24,572 bases of DNA from an uncultured Lachnospiraceae bacterium (GTDB lineage: Bacteria; Bacillota; Clostridia; Lachnospirales; Lachnospiraceae), in the NCBI GenBank assembly GCA_910587295.1, contig CAJULP010000069.1, forward strand, positions 1-24,572, given 5' to 3'. Within the stretch, counting starts at the first letter, position 1. The number at the start of each line of letters is the position of its first letter. Positions 8,369-17,086 of this stretch are shown piece after piece. The notes below the pieces were generated by a model. That model was given only the letters and a program-made list of their open reading frames with translations. It ran no database searches and was not told the DNA's origin. Made by a program: the position numbers and the translations under genes.

Positions 8369-11309
8369 ATGAAGCAAAAGCAATGCCATGAAATTTGTTT
8401 TCAGGATGTAGAAAACAGTTGGGATCAGGCACTCCCTGTGGGAAACGGCAAGCTGGGAGCCATGGTATTTTTTGAGGATCGAGTCCTTCATATTGCAATC
8501 AACCATTATGACTGTTATTATCGGCATCTGCCAAGGCCTGCAGGAATGGTGCACAAAGGCCACGATTCCCATACTGATTCCCCCCGGATGTTTCAGGATC
8601 CTGCACGGTTTAGAGACACTTACAAAGAATTATGCAAAAAAACAGATCGTCTGCGGGAAAGCGGCGATACCATGTATATGCATTATTCCCGCATGCTCCA
8701 TCCCGATTCTAACGTAAAAAGGCCGGATTATCAGGGAACCAGTTATCCGGAGGGAGCGGAGCTTTTACTTTCCCCGAGCCAAATACCGGAAAACGGCAGC
8801 TTTTGCTTAACGCTCCTGATTGAAGAAGCCAGGATCATTTTCGAAGCTCAATATGACGGCAAGTCCGTGAAAGCGGAAATCATTGCGGCAAGGCAGCCTG
8901 AGGGAATACTGTTAAGGTTATCGCAGTCAGAACGGGGCTTATGGAAAGAGCCGGAATGGCTTTCCGGCACACCCGTTTCCGGGGCTTTCGCCTTATGCAG
9001 CCCCGGCTTTTTTGCCGGTGCCAATACATTTTGTCTGGCTGCCACACTGCTTCCAGAAGGCCGGGATCCTTCTCTGATAACCCGGGAACTTGTAAGCCGG
9101 GAAACTGAAATCATCCGGGAGCATCGCATTTACTGGGAAAACTTTTGGCGCAGCCGGCTTTCCCTTCCGGATGCTTTTTTAGAGCATTTATGGTTTCTGC
9201 AGCTTTATCTTCTGGAATGCTCCAGCGCCAAGGGCAGCTCCTACCCGGAACAATCCTGGGGCCTTAGCGGGCTTTGGGATATCAGGAAGCCCAATATGTG
9301 GGGAAGCATGTGGTACTGGGATGTCAATATCCAAAGTTCTTTCTGGGGAACCTATATGGCAGGGCATCCGGAATTTTTAAAACTGTTTTGTGAGGGATAT
9401 TTATCCTATGAACAAGATATCCGGCAATATACCCGGCAGGTTTACGGCCGGAACGGATGGGCTTTGGATTATCCCCATACCTTGTACAACTGCATTCAGC
9501 CCTGGTGCGCCCAGTTTTTATGGCTGTATTACCAATATACCGGTGACACTGTTTTCCTTGAAAAGAAAGCATATCCTGTCTTCCAGGAGCAGGTTTCCTT
9601 TTTTCAATATCTTGCAAAAAAGGATGAAAACGGAACCCTGCATATCTGTTATGATATCTCCCCGGAGCAGGGGCCTGTCGCCATAGATTCCGTGATTACC
9701 GTTTCCTGTATCAGAAAGCTTCTCCGGATTACTTTAGAATCCGCAAAGCTCCTTGACAGAGCCAAAGAAGAACAAGACAGGCTGCAAGAACTTCTTAGCC
9801 ATCTGCCTGCTTATCCAAAAACAAAAGACCAACGCCGATATAAGGATTCTTATCTGGCGCCGGATGCGCTCTTTTTCAGGCATCCTTCCCTGTTGATGCC
9901 TTTGTTCCCGGGCGAAGAAACCGGCCCTTCCGCCCCGGAGTTGTCCATGGCGTCCTGCCCGGACTCTCTGCCCGGTACCACACCCCGGAATGACCTGCCA
10001 TGTTGGAAAGAGACTTTGCAATATGCAGCCGTCCATACGGAAACAGGCACCTTTGGTATGGGATGGCTTGCTGCCGCCGCGGCAAAGCTTGGTCTTGGGA
10101 AAGATGCGTTAATGCTTTTATACGAAAAGGGAATAGACTATGTCCTGCACGATAACGGCCTTGCCTATGAAGAATCCCCAAGATTTTTAAACTATTGTCA
10201 TCTGACCAAACCTGCCCATTATCTTCCGGTAATGATGGAGGCCGCAGGCGGCATTTTAAATGCCATAAACCTTATGCTTCTCCAGACCACGCCCTCCGGA
10301 GAAATCAGAGTTTTCCCGGCAGTTCCAAAAGGAAAGGAAGAATTAACCCTTTATCAGGTTCAGTATGCAGAGGAATTGACAAAGGCTCGGACAGGCTATG
10401 AAGATTGGGATGATATCAGTTTTGAAGGCTTCCTTACCCCGGACGGTTTCCGGGTATCCGCAGAACAAAAAAATTTCCGGGTGACCTTTCTTGCAGTTGA
10501 AAGCACTCGGAACGCCCTTTTAAAGCTTATCCTTCCGGGAGAGCTGTCACCGGACGGCAACGCCCATAAATTAGAACGCTTTATGCAGAAAGGCCAGATC
10601 ATTTCTTTTGGGAATGCCGCCGAAGCAAAAGCTGAAAAGAAAACCAAACCGCCTGCACTCCTCTGCCATCCGGCAGCGTGGACCCACCGCAGGATTTTCC
10701 TGGGGGGGCAATCCCCACACCAGATATCAGCAGGCTGTAGATGCCATTACCTGTCCTTATCTGTTTGGCAATGAATGGAACTATCCTCAAACACCTTACA
10801 TTTTTGACTTTGGCCCACACTCCAAAAATGAAACTTCCTGCAAAGAGTATGACAATGCCTATGCCAGGCAGACTGTTTTTTCCGGCCAGTGCATCCTGTA
10901 CTGCGCAGGCCCTAAAAGAGTGGGCGCCGATCTTTATTGCCCCCAAAAAGGGTACGGCTTTTTAAAAGCTGACGGTCTTAAAGCCCAAAAGCAGCCAGGG
11001 CCTGACGATCTCAGGGAAGATTTTCTGGAAGGGGAGCAGCCTGCCCTCTTCCGCTTGAAACTGCCAAGAGGAAGGTATTGCCTGCTTATCATCAGCGGTG
11101 ACGGAGAGGAATCCTCATACACCAGCTTCCTTCTGCCCGGGCATGGTACGCAGACAGATACCGGTATTCTTCCCGCCGGACGCTATGGGAGCGTTCCGCT
11201 TCCTTTCATACTGCCCAGAGATGGGGATGTTTTATTGCAGATCTCCTCAAAGCCCGGTTACCGTTGGAAATTAAATGCCATCTTTGTTAATAAAGAGGGA
11301 GGATTGTAG
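8369..11309 (+). pseudogene. GH95-like glycoside hydrolase with C-terminal beta-domain, split by a shift in a run of seven G
   Basis: The first frame (8369-10774) begins with WDQALPVGNGKLGAMVF, the usual GH95-like opening, and contains (alpha/alpha)6-barrel signatures such as MWYWDVNIQSSFWGTYMAGH and ISPEQG, then a GH95-like tail (EIRVFPAVPKG). After a seven-G run at 10702-10708 it turns into non-family sequence and stops. The second frame continues the protein (NPHTRYQQAVDAI onward) to 11309. Removing one G gives HRRIFLGGNPHTRYQQ and a 979-residue protein. The last 230 residues (FDFGP, KGYGF, REDFLEG, FRLKLPRGRY, WKLNAIFVN) resemble the beta-sandwich found beside rhamnogalacturonan/pectin-active enzymes. 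RBS AGAGGAG. No signal peptide. GH95 members are alpha-L-fucosidases or alpha-L-galactosidases; activity here is unproven. Read error, phase variation or decay could explain the shift. Confidence 0.75.
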
Positions 11310-11319
11310 GCAGGCGCAT

Positions 11320-12552
11320 TCATTCCCGGACCGCCTCATACACCGGGCGGTTCTCCTTTGCGGGAAGTATAATCAATACTTCCATACAGGCCAGTGTAAA
11401 GACAGCCAGTATCACCACCGCCGCCCGGTAGGGCATCACCTGCCCCATCAGCCCTGCCGCCATCTGGAAGAGCACGCTTCCCGCCGCAAATGCCATATTG
11501 AAAAAGGCGTTGACCCGTGCCCGCATGTTCTCCGGCAGGTAACACTGCACCGCCGTTTCCCGGATGGTGGCGCTGCAGATCCCCAGCGCCCCGCAAAGAA
11601 ATCTGTTACCAAGCATAAGCGGATAGGGGAGAAATAAAAGCAGCATATCCATTACGTTGTAACACCCGTAAACCATCTTCGTGAATGCATACCTTTTCTT
11701 CACCGGGATTTCCATCCGGTACTGGAACACGCCCCCAATCCCCCGCCCGATCATCTCCGCACTCTTCAAAAACCCCAGCATGGTCACCGTAAGGTAAGGC
11801 GAGGACTGGTAAAAAGCCTGTGTCAGGATAATATTGCCGTCGGATACCCCACTGGTGATGCTCATATACGTATAAATGTTACGGATCCCCTTTTCCCTCT
11901 TGATATACCCAAAGCCTTCCCCGATATCCGAAAGGTAAGTCTTCCAGCTATATTTTTCTGGGGCCTTACTATGTGTTTCCCTGATGCAGCCCTCAATCAC
12001 AATGGACAGAACTGTGATCCCTGCCACCAGATAAAAGATTTCCGCCATGGAGATCCTCTCATACAAAAATGCAGCAAGGGGCGACACGGCAATGATCACA
12101 ATCGGGTAAACCGAATTGCTCACCGCATAGCCCTTCTGCTCCAGGCCTGCCGGGATCAGGGAAGGATACCATGCGCCGTAGGCAAGCCTGTACAGGACAG
12201 ATACCGACCCGATGGTCAAAACAAACACAAGATAAAAAGCAAGGTCAAATTCATGCCCAGCCACCCATAAGCCCATCCCCAGGTAGATGACGGCTGTCAG
12301 GATATCCAGCCCCACAATCCACTTTTTCTTCCCACTCTTATCGATCAGCGGCGCCGCCAGTACCGAAAACAGGAAATCCGGCAATATCCCGCAGACAAAC
12401 ACCAATGCGGAAAGCAGCGTGGACCCCGTCTCCTCGAATACCAGCAGGCTGATTGGAAGGTTCATGGCTTCCCCGCCCACCGCGGATAAAACCGTAGCTG
12501 CCGTGATACAAGTAAAATCTTTGGTCCAGAGTTTCCCATTCTTTGTTCTCAT
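11320..12552 (-). CDS. MFS transporter (probable exporter)
   Basis: A 410-residue major facilitator protein with about 12 hydrophobic segments and the usual loop 2-3 signature region (APLIDKSGKKKW). It resembles macrolide/siderophore-exporter-like MFS proteins of Firmicutes. I chose the ATG at 12552, which has AGGGGGA upstream; an in-frame ATG at 12579 lacks an RBS. It lies 86 bases downstream of, and in the same direction as, the HTH regulator at 12639-13871, which probably controls it. It converges on the GH95-like gene with only 10 bases between the two stop codons, and no clear terminator is visible there. The exported substrate is unknown. Confidence 0.85.
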   Translation of the reverse strand: MRTKNGKLWTKDFTCITAATVLSAVGGEAMNLPISLLVFEETGSTLLSALVFVCGILPDFLFSVLAAPLIDKSGKKKWIVGLDILTAVIYLGMGLWVAGHEFDLAFYLVFVLTIGSVSVLYRLAYGAWYPSLIPAGLEQKGYAVSNSVYPIVIIAVSPLAAFLYERISMAEIFYLVAGITVLSIVIEGCIRETHSKAPEKYSWKTYLSDIGEGFGYIKREKGIRNIYTYMSITSGVSDGNIILTQAFYQSSPYLTVTMLGFLKSAEMIGRGIGGVFQYRMEIPVKKRYAFTKMVYGCYNVMDMLLLFLPYPLMLGNRFLCGALGICSATIRETAVQCYLPENMRARVNAFFNMAFAAGSVLFQMAAGLMGQVMPYRAAVVILAVFTLACMEVLIILPAKENRPVYEAVRE

Positions 12553-12638
12553 TTTTATCCCCCTGTCTTTTCTTTTCATTCTACTAAAAAGCTAAAGCAG
12601 GGTAAAGTATCTTTTTTTGAGAAAATCTTGCCTATAGT

Positions 12639-13871
12639 CTATGATTTAGCACCTTGATTTAATGCTTTCAAGGAAATTTCCTCTTCAAACTCCAGTGCCT
12701 TGCGGTATTTTCTCCACCTGACATAGGTCTCCCTTGCCACATTCCGATACGCATACAAAAAGCCAAAAGGCCGTTCTTTCTTCAACACAGCCAAAAGGGT
12801 TTCCAAAAGTTCCAGATATTCCGGGCTTTTCTCATATCCCGGCTCGCTGCGCATACGAAGCTCCTGGTACATAAGTCTCTCCACCTCCCCCGCCTGTATG
12901 TTATTCCCGCCTTTTTCCAAAAAACCTTTCATTTTTATCAGGGATTCATCCAATTCCTTCTGTTGGGACAGCCCCAAATACGCCAGGCCTTTCTTATGCC
13001 ACAGCAAAAAGCTCTCCTGTGTGACCCGGTTCAGATAAGAAAGCGCAAGCTCGTATTTTCCAAGCTCCACATAAACGGCGCCTATATTATAGTAAATATC
13101 GGGAAGCATTTCTTCCCCCCAGCAAGTGTTCATGATCAAGTGCTCCGCCTTCCGGTAATAGGATACCATCATCTCTTCCATGTTCACGCAGGCATAAGCG
13201 GATGCATTCATATAGTAATAATCCGCAAGCGCATAGGTATTCCCCTCTTCCAGCGCCAATGCCACAAAACGGTTTTCCAGATAATGGATGGCATTGTACC
13301 TGCCCGCGGCAAAATACGCATAAAGGAGCTGACGCATCACAAATGTGTCGCCTGTCAATTCCGCTGCCGCCTCACAGTACCGCACCTTAGCCTCCACATC
13401 CGGGTTCTCATAGGATTTCAGGACAAAAAAAAGAGCCTTCTGTCGTCTGTCCATACTCTCTTGAAGGCTCCCCAAAAGCTCCATTCCGCCTTCTCCCTCC
13501 ATGGCCGAAATGAAAAGCCAGTAAAGCGCCAACGGTGAGTACCGGAGCCTTTCTTCCTTTTTCTTTAATTCCTCAAACAGCTCTTTTCTTTTAAGCTCAT
13601 AAAGATTCCTGTAAAAATATTTCCGAATCTGCTCCCTGCTCTCTTCCAAAAAGTTTTTTTCTGTTTCATAGGTGATGCCCAGCCTTCCAAACAGCTGCCC
13701 CAAAAGGGCGGTGTCCGGGTTTCCTTTGCCACGCTCGATTTTGCTTAGGTAAGACACCACGCACAGGCCGTGGCAGACTTCTTTTTGCCCTTTTCCCTGG
13801 CTGATGCGGGCAAGGCGCAGGAGAATCCCTGCGGTATTATCTGGGCTATCGACTATCCATTGTTGTTCCAT
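12639..13871 (-). CDS. XRE-family regulator with long helical (TPR-like) C-terminus
   Basis: A 410-residue protein. Residues about 15-70 form an XRE helix-turn-helix (LARISQGKGQKEVCHG, YLSKIERGKGNPD). The rest is helical with repeated aromatic/Ala/Leu patterns (ALADYYYMNASAY, DIYYNIGAVYVELGKYELALSYL) that look like tetratricopeptide repeats. This architecture resembles Rgg/PlcR/MutR-like regulators that sense peptides or small ligands and control an adjacent gene, here the MFS exporter. RBS AAAGG about seven bases before the ATG. A 9-bp perfect inverted repeat lies in its leader. Peptide sensing is inference; no peptide gene was recognised nearby. Confidence 0.8.
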   Translation of the reverse strand: MEQQWIVDSPDNTAGILLRLARISQGKGQKEVCHGLCVVSYLSKIERGKGNPDTALLGQLFGRLGITYETEKNFLEESREQIRKYFYRNLYELKRKELFEELKKKEERLRYSPLALYWLFISAMEGEGGMELLGSLQESMDRRQKALFFVLKSYENPDVEAKVRYCEAAAELTGDTFVMRQLLYAYFAAGRYNAIHYLENRFVALALEEGNTYALADYYYMNASAYACVNMEEMMVSYYRKAEHLIMNTCWGEEMLPDIYYNIGAVYVELGKYELALSYLNRVTQESFLLWHKKGLAYLGLSQQKELDESLIKMKGFLEKGGNNIQAGEVERLMYQELRMRSEPGYEKSPEYLELLETLLAVLKKERPFGFLYAYRNVARETYVRWRKYRKALEFEEEISLKALNQGAKS

Positions 13872-14106
13872 CGTTTTTGCCTTTCATTGGTCTGCCCTTC
13901 CTCGTATACCTGAATCTCATCTATCAGGGCAGACTGCTATGCTTTTTTCGTCTATATTATCATACATCTTATCCAAACTGTCTATCTGCTTTTTAAGATT
14001 CCTTTTAGCGCCCATGTACTGTCCTAACCTCTTCTGCTTTTATCGCTATTTCTTGGTCTGAATGTTGTTGTTCCTCCTTGTTGGGCAATGCGCACAGGCG
14101 CGCATG
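13872..14106 (-). promoter_or_regulatory. Leader/promoter region of the XRE regulator with a 9-bp inverted repeat
   Basis: This stretch holds no convincing gene. A perfect inverted repeat, GTCTGCCCT at 13890-13898 and AGGGCAGAC at 13926-13934, with a 27-base spacer, lies 18-62 bases upstream of the regulator start. It could be an operator for autoregulation or an mRNA hairpin. AT-rich sequence at 13950-13985 (minus-strand TATGATAATAT) may contain the -10, but no good -35 is paired with it. Confidence 0.45.
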
Positions 14107-14146
14107 AAAAAAGACGCATGGTTTTCAATTTACTGTTCCATGCGCC
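14107..14146 (-). terminator. Rho-independent terminator of the AT-rich regulator/small-peptide pair
   Basis: Read on the minus strand, CGCATGG (14144-14138) and CCATGCG (14121-14115) form a 7-bp stem with a 16-base loop, followed by TCTTTTTT (14114-14107). It lies about 30 bases after the stop of the small membrane peptide at 14175 and faces the right way to end that transcript. Confidence 0.65.
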
Positions 14147-14174
14147 TTTACGCCGTTATTTTGATATTACTTTG

Positions 14175-14300
14175 TTATTTATCTTTTTGAGGTTCGTTTG
14201 TATCCTGTTTTTTCTTTTTGTCTTTACTCCACCAAGTACCTGCTAATGAACAACTTCCGCCCATAGTTATAAAGAAAATCAAAATAAGCCAAAATTCCAC
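14175..14300 (-). CDS. Small membrane peptide, 41 residues, GTG start
   Basis: From the GTG at 14300-14298, preceded by GAAGGGAG, translation gives a single hydrophobic segment (residues 2-22, including FITMGGSCSLAGTWW) and a very basic, polar tail (SKDKKKKQDTNEPQKDK). An ATG further upstream (14357) overlaps the regulator gene and lacks an RBS. The gene follows the HTH membrane regulator at 14315 by 14 bases and is probably translated from the same message. I do not recognise a family. A short membrane span with a charged tail is compatible with a small regulatory subunit, a toxin-like peptide or a transporter accessory; none is demonstrated. Confidence 0.55.
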   Translation of the reverse strand: MEFWLILIFFITMGGSCSLAGTWWSKDKKKKQDTNEPQKDK

Positions 14301-14314
14301 GATTTTTTCTCCCT

Positions 14315-14902
14315 TCAATTTGTTAAACGCTGGCAAATAAAAATTACAGCAAAACATATAGCAAGGGTGATTACACCCGCAATGAATGCAAATATGATTT
14401 TTTGATAATTTCTTTTTCCAATTTCTTGTTGTGTTTCATCATGTGTTAATTGTTTTCCGTCAATAAATGCCAAAATTTCTTTATAGGTTTGAATGTCATA
14501 GCTCTTTTTGAATTTTTCAATCTTACTTGCCGTATAAAGCGTTATTGCAAACAAGCATAACCAAATAATAATTCCTATATTTCCCTTAATACTAAATAAA
14601 GGATAGGCACTCACGGCTACAACTACCAATTCAATCAGGAAAACCACACTTATCACATTAAACTTTTTAATTGTCGCTTTTTCTACAACCTCCCTCATCT
14701 CCTTTATATCTTCTTTTATAAAATTATCTAAAGACACATTGAAAATATTAGATAAAGTAATTAAACTTTTAACATCTGGACAACTTTTATTTGTTTCCCA
14801 GTTAGAAATTGTTTGTCTTGAAACAAATATTTTAAGAGCCAGTTCTTCTTGGGAAATTTTTTGTTGTTCCCTAAATTTCTTGATGCGTAATCCAATATCC
14901 AT
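14315..14902 (-). CDS. Membrane-anchored XRE-family HTH regulator
   Basis: A 195-residue protein. Residues 6-62 are a classic Cro/C1-type HTH (REQQKISQEELALKIFVSR, TISNWE). After a short linker there are three predicted transmembrane segments (about residues 80-103, 108-125 and 168-190) separated by a polar region. The combination suggests a DNA-binding domain tethered to the membrane. RBS AAAGGAGA precedes the ATG. The gene is strikingly AT-rich (Lys, Ile, Asn, Phe) compared with its neighbours on both sides, suggesting acquisition from a lower-GC source. It is followed by a 41-residue membrane peptide gene and a terminator. Upstream palindromic TGTCAAA sites may be its operator. Confidence 0.8.
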   Translation of the reverse strand: MDIGLRIKKFREQQKISQEELALKIFVSRQTISNWETNKSCPDVKSLITLSNIFNVSLDNFIKEDIKEMREVVEKATIKKFNVISVVFLIELVVVAVSAYPLFSIKGNIGIIIWLCLFAITLYTASKIEKFKKSYDIQTYKEILAFIDGKQLTHDETQQEIGKRNYQKIIFAFIAGVITLAICFAVIFICQRLTN

Positions 14903-15126
14903 CTTGAATCTTCTCCTTTATTGTATCTGAATATAGCTATTTTGTCTGTCAAAAGCCTTTGACATTGCCTTTTTTCTTTGTCAAAATAGTTTTACATGGC
15001 TTAAAACAGAACTTTCAGCTGATTATACCCGGTTCCAATAATGTCTATTTTAAATTGCGGTAAATATACTCGTATGTATTTCTTATCTGCACCACATGAT
15101 ATTGCTGCATTTGTTGCTGTATATAA
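14903..15126 (-). promoter_or_regulatory. Control region of the membrane HTH gene, with TGTCAAA palindrome
   Basis: TGTCAAAAGCCTTTGACA at 14947-14964 is a palindrome with 7-base arms and a 4-base spacer. A third copy of the half-site (TGTCAAAA) lies at 14979-14986. On the minus strand the half-sites read TTGACA, the ideal -35, so a regulator bound here would compete with RNA polymerase. The matching -10 is not obvious (TATATT at 14935-14930 or TACAAT at 14925-14920 are poorly spaced). The rest of the spacer, up to the stop of the methyltransferase gene, is AT-rich with no gene seen. Confidence 0.55.
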
Positions 15127-16533
15127 TCAAAGCATTTGGGACAGCAATACGCATGTCTCTATCCCCGTTGTCCAAGGAAACTGATCCACGGCCACGGCCC
15201 GTTCCACCTCATATCCATTTTCCAAAAACACCTCAAGATCCCGCACAAGGCTGGTTGGCTTGCAGGAGATATAGACCATCTTCTCAATCCCGTACCCGAT
15301 GATCTTCTTTAGCGCTTTCGGATGCACCCCATCCCTTGGAGGATCCAGAATGATCATATCCGGTTTTTCTTCTATCTCGTCTAACACTTTCAGTACATCC
15401 CCGGCAATAAACTCGCAGTTATGTAAACCATTCAACCGGGCATTTTCTCTGGCCGCTTCCACCGCCTCTTCAACAATCTCCACACCGATCACTTTTTTCG
15501 CCGCAGGGGCCATAAGCTGTGCGATGGTACCGGTGCCGCTGTACAGGTCAAACACCACTTTATCCGGGCTGCCCCCTCCATAAAGGTTACCGATATATTC
15601 CCTTGCTGTTTCATACAAGACCTCTGCCCCCAGTGAATTAGTCTGGAAGAAAGAAAAAGCAGACACCTTAAACCGAAGGCCAAGCAATTCTTCAAAAAAA
15701 TAATCCTGCCCGTAAAGGATATCCGTGCGGTCACTTTGGACCACATCCGCCACAGAATCATTCAAAACATGAAGGACACCTGTTATTTTTCCGATTAAAT
15801 CCAGATTTAGCAGTCCGTCTTTCCATTTTTCAAGGAAAACTTTCTCCTGCATATCCGGGTCTGTCTGCGAGGTCGTCACCAGAGCGATCAAAATCTCCCC
15901 TGTCTTTGCGGCTTTCCGCACCAGCAAATGCCGAAGGTATCCTTCATGGCGTAACCGATGGTAAAAAGATGTTCCGTCAAAATACTCCCTGGTATATGTG
16001 AGGATACTCCGGTAGTCCTGATCCACGATCTTACAGTCATTTACCGTAACAATATCATAAAAGCTCCCCCGCTTGTGCATCCCTAAAGATAGCGGGCCGT
16101 CTTTATAAGCGTCGCCAAAAGAAAACTCCATCTTATTCCGGTAAGCCTCAACAGCCGGACTTGCCTTGATCCCTTCAAATTCCCACTTGCCTTCCTGCCT
16201 GTCAAGCACACCGGACAAAAGCTTCCTCACCTGTTCCTCCTTTATCCAAAGCTGCTTTTCATAGGGAAGTGACAGATAGGCGCATCCGCCGCACTCCCCA
16301 AAATGGGCACAGGCACTCCCTGTCTCCAAAGGAGATTTTTCTTCCACCGTTAAAAGACGGCCCTCTCCCCGCCCGTTTCTCTTTTTTTGTACCACAAATG
16401 ATATTTTCTGCCCCGGGAGCACGTTCTTTACCACGCACTGCCCTTCCGGCGTATCCACGATACCCTTATTGGGAAAGTCCACACGTTCCACCGTTCCCAG
16501 CAACACCTGTCCTTTTTTCACAATGACCTCCAT
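15127..16533 (-). CDS. rlmD: RNA (uracil-5)-methyltransferase, TrmA/RlmD (RumA) family
   Basis: A 468-residue SAM-dependent enzyme that makes 5-methyluridine in rRNA (RlmD/RlmCD type) or tRNA. An N-terminal TRAM-like RNA-binding domain (about residues 1-62) is followed by iron-sulfur cysteines Cys75, Cys81, Cys84 and Cys167. The SAM motif is DLYSGTGTIAQL, and the catalytic region has DPPRDG, then YISCKPTSLVRDL with the nucleophilic Cys, and a C-terminal WTTGIETCVLL glutamate motif. All key residues seem present. The start may be the ATG at 16533 or a GTG at 16521 that has GGAGG five bases upstream. Which RNA position it modifies cannot be told from the sequence, so the symbol is tentative. 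Confidence 0.9.
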   Translation of the reverse strand: MEVIVKKGQVLLGTVERVDFPNKGIVDTPEGQCVVKNVLPGQKISFVVQKKRNGRGEGRLLTVEEKSPLETGSACAHFGECGGCAYLSLPYEKQLWIKEEQVRKLLSGVLDRQEGKWEFEGIKASPAVEAYRNKMEFSFGDAYKDGPLSLGMHKRGSFYDIVTVNDCKIVDQDYRSILTYTREYFDGTSFYHRLRHEGYLRHLLVRKAAKTGEILIALVTTSQTDPDMQEKVFLEKWKDGLLNLDLIGKITGVLHVLNDSVADVVQSDRTDILYGQDYFFEELLGLRFKVSAFSFFQTNSLGAEVLYETAREYIGNLYGGGSPDKVVFDLYSGTGTIAQLMAPAAKKVIGVEIVEEAVEAARENARLNGLHNCEFIAGDVLKVLDEIEEKPDMIILDPPRDGVHPKALKKIIGYGIEKMVYISCKPTSLVRDLEVFLENGYEVERAVAVDQFPWTTGIETCVLLSQML

Positions 16534-16572
16534 GCCGTCTCCATTTGACGGTTATATTATGATTTAACGCAG

Positions 16573-16600
16573 AAAAGGGATGTACACTTCTGCACATCCC
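16573..16600 (-). terminator. Rho-independent terminator after the acidic membrane protein gene
   Basis: On the minus strand GGGATGT (16600-16594) pairs with ACATCCC (16583-16577) across a 10-base loop, followed by TTTT (16576-16573). It lies about 35 bases after the stop of the gene at 16636 and separates it from the methyltransferase gene. Confidence 0.7.
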
Positions 16601-16635
16601 GCACAATACCTATAAGTACTTTGTGTCCTGCAAAA

Positions 16636-16956
16636 CTATTCTGCCTCTGTTTCCTTAGCAGGCTCCTGCTCCTTTGGGGATTTCTCTTCCTCTTCGTCCT
16701 CATCCTCGAAGAAGTCGTCTTCGAAATCATCGTCAAAATCGTCATCAAAATCTTCCAGATAATCCGGCGTCATGTAACGGTACACTGCATAAGCAATTGC
16801 TGCCACTGCCGCTACTGCTCCGATGATTGCCAAAACCCACAAAACAGTATTATTGGTTTTCTTCTCATCCCTGTGGTTCCAATAATCCTTCAATTCCTTT
16901 ACATCGTGTGTTTTCACAAACTCCATTAATTCTTCAATCTTATTCCATGTGCTCAT
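16636..16956 (-). CDS. Small single-pass membrane protein with acidic C-terminal tail
   Basis: I place the start at 16956, where GGGAGG stands nine bases before the ATG, giving 106 residues. Residues 1-35 are polar and helical (WNKIEELMEFVKTHDVKELKDYW). Residues about 38-57 are one transmembrane helix. The tail is extremely acidic: repeated DFDDDF and EDDFFEDEDEEEE blocks. I recognise no named family, though hypothetical proteins with this layout are common in Lachnospiraceae. It is monocistronic, with an AT-rich promoter region on one side and a terminator on the other. Role unknown; an electrostatic docking or cation-binding tail is only a guess. Confidence 0.65.
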   Translation of the reverse strand: MSTWNKIEELMEFVKTHDVKELKDYWNHRDEKKTNNTVLWVLAIIGAVAAVAAIAYAVYRYMTPDYLEDFDDDFDDDFEDDFFEDEDEEEEKSPKEQEPAKETEAE

Positions 16957-17086
16957 GGTACATACCTCCCTTTCCGCATGCCGGATTCTTCCCATAATCT
17001 AAGGAGAATTATTTTTGATTAGTATTTCCCCTCTGAAATATAATATAACATTTAAAAGCAAAATTTACTACCAAAATTTACATATT

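Noticed and set aside
11325..11352. Inverted repeat ACCGCC...GGCGGT as a bidirectional terminator between the convergent genes
   Set aside because: It is inside the MFS coding sequence and has no U-run on either side.
12963..13538. 191-codon plus-strand open frame opposite the XRE regulator
   Set aside because: The minus-strand frame has HTH and TPR-like patterns and an RBS; the plus frame has neither.
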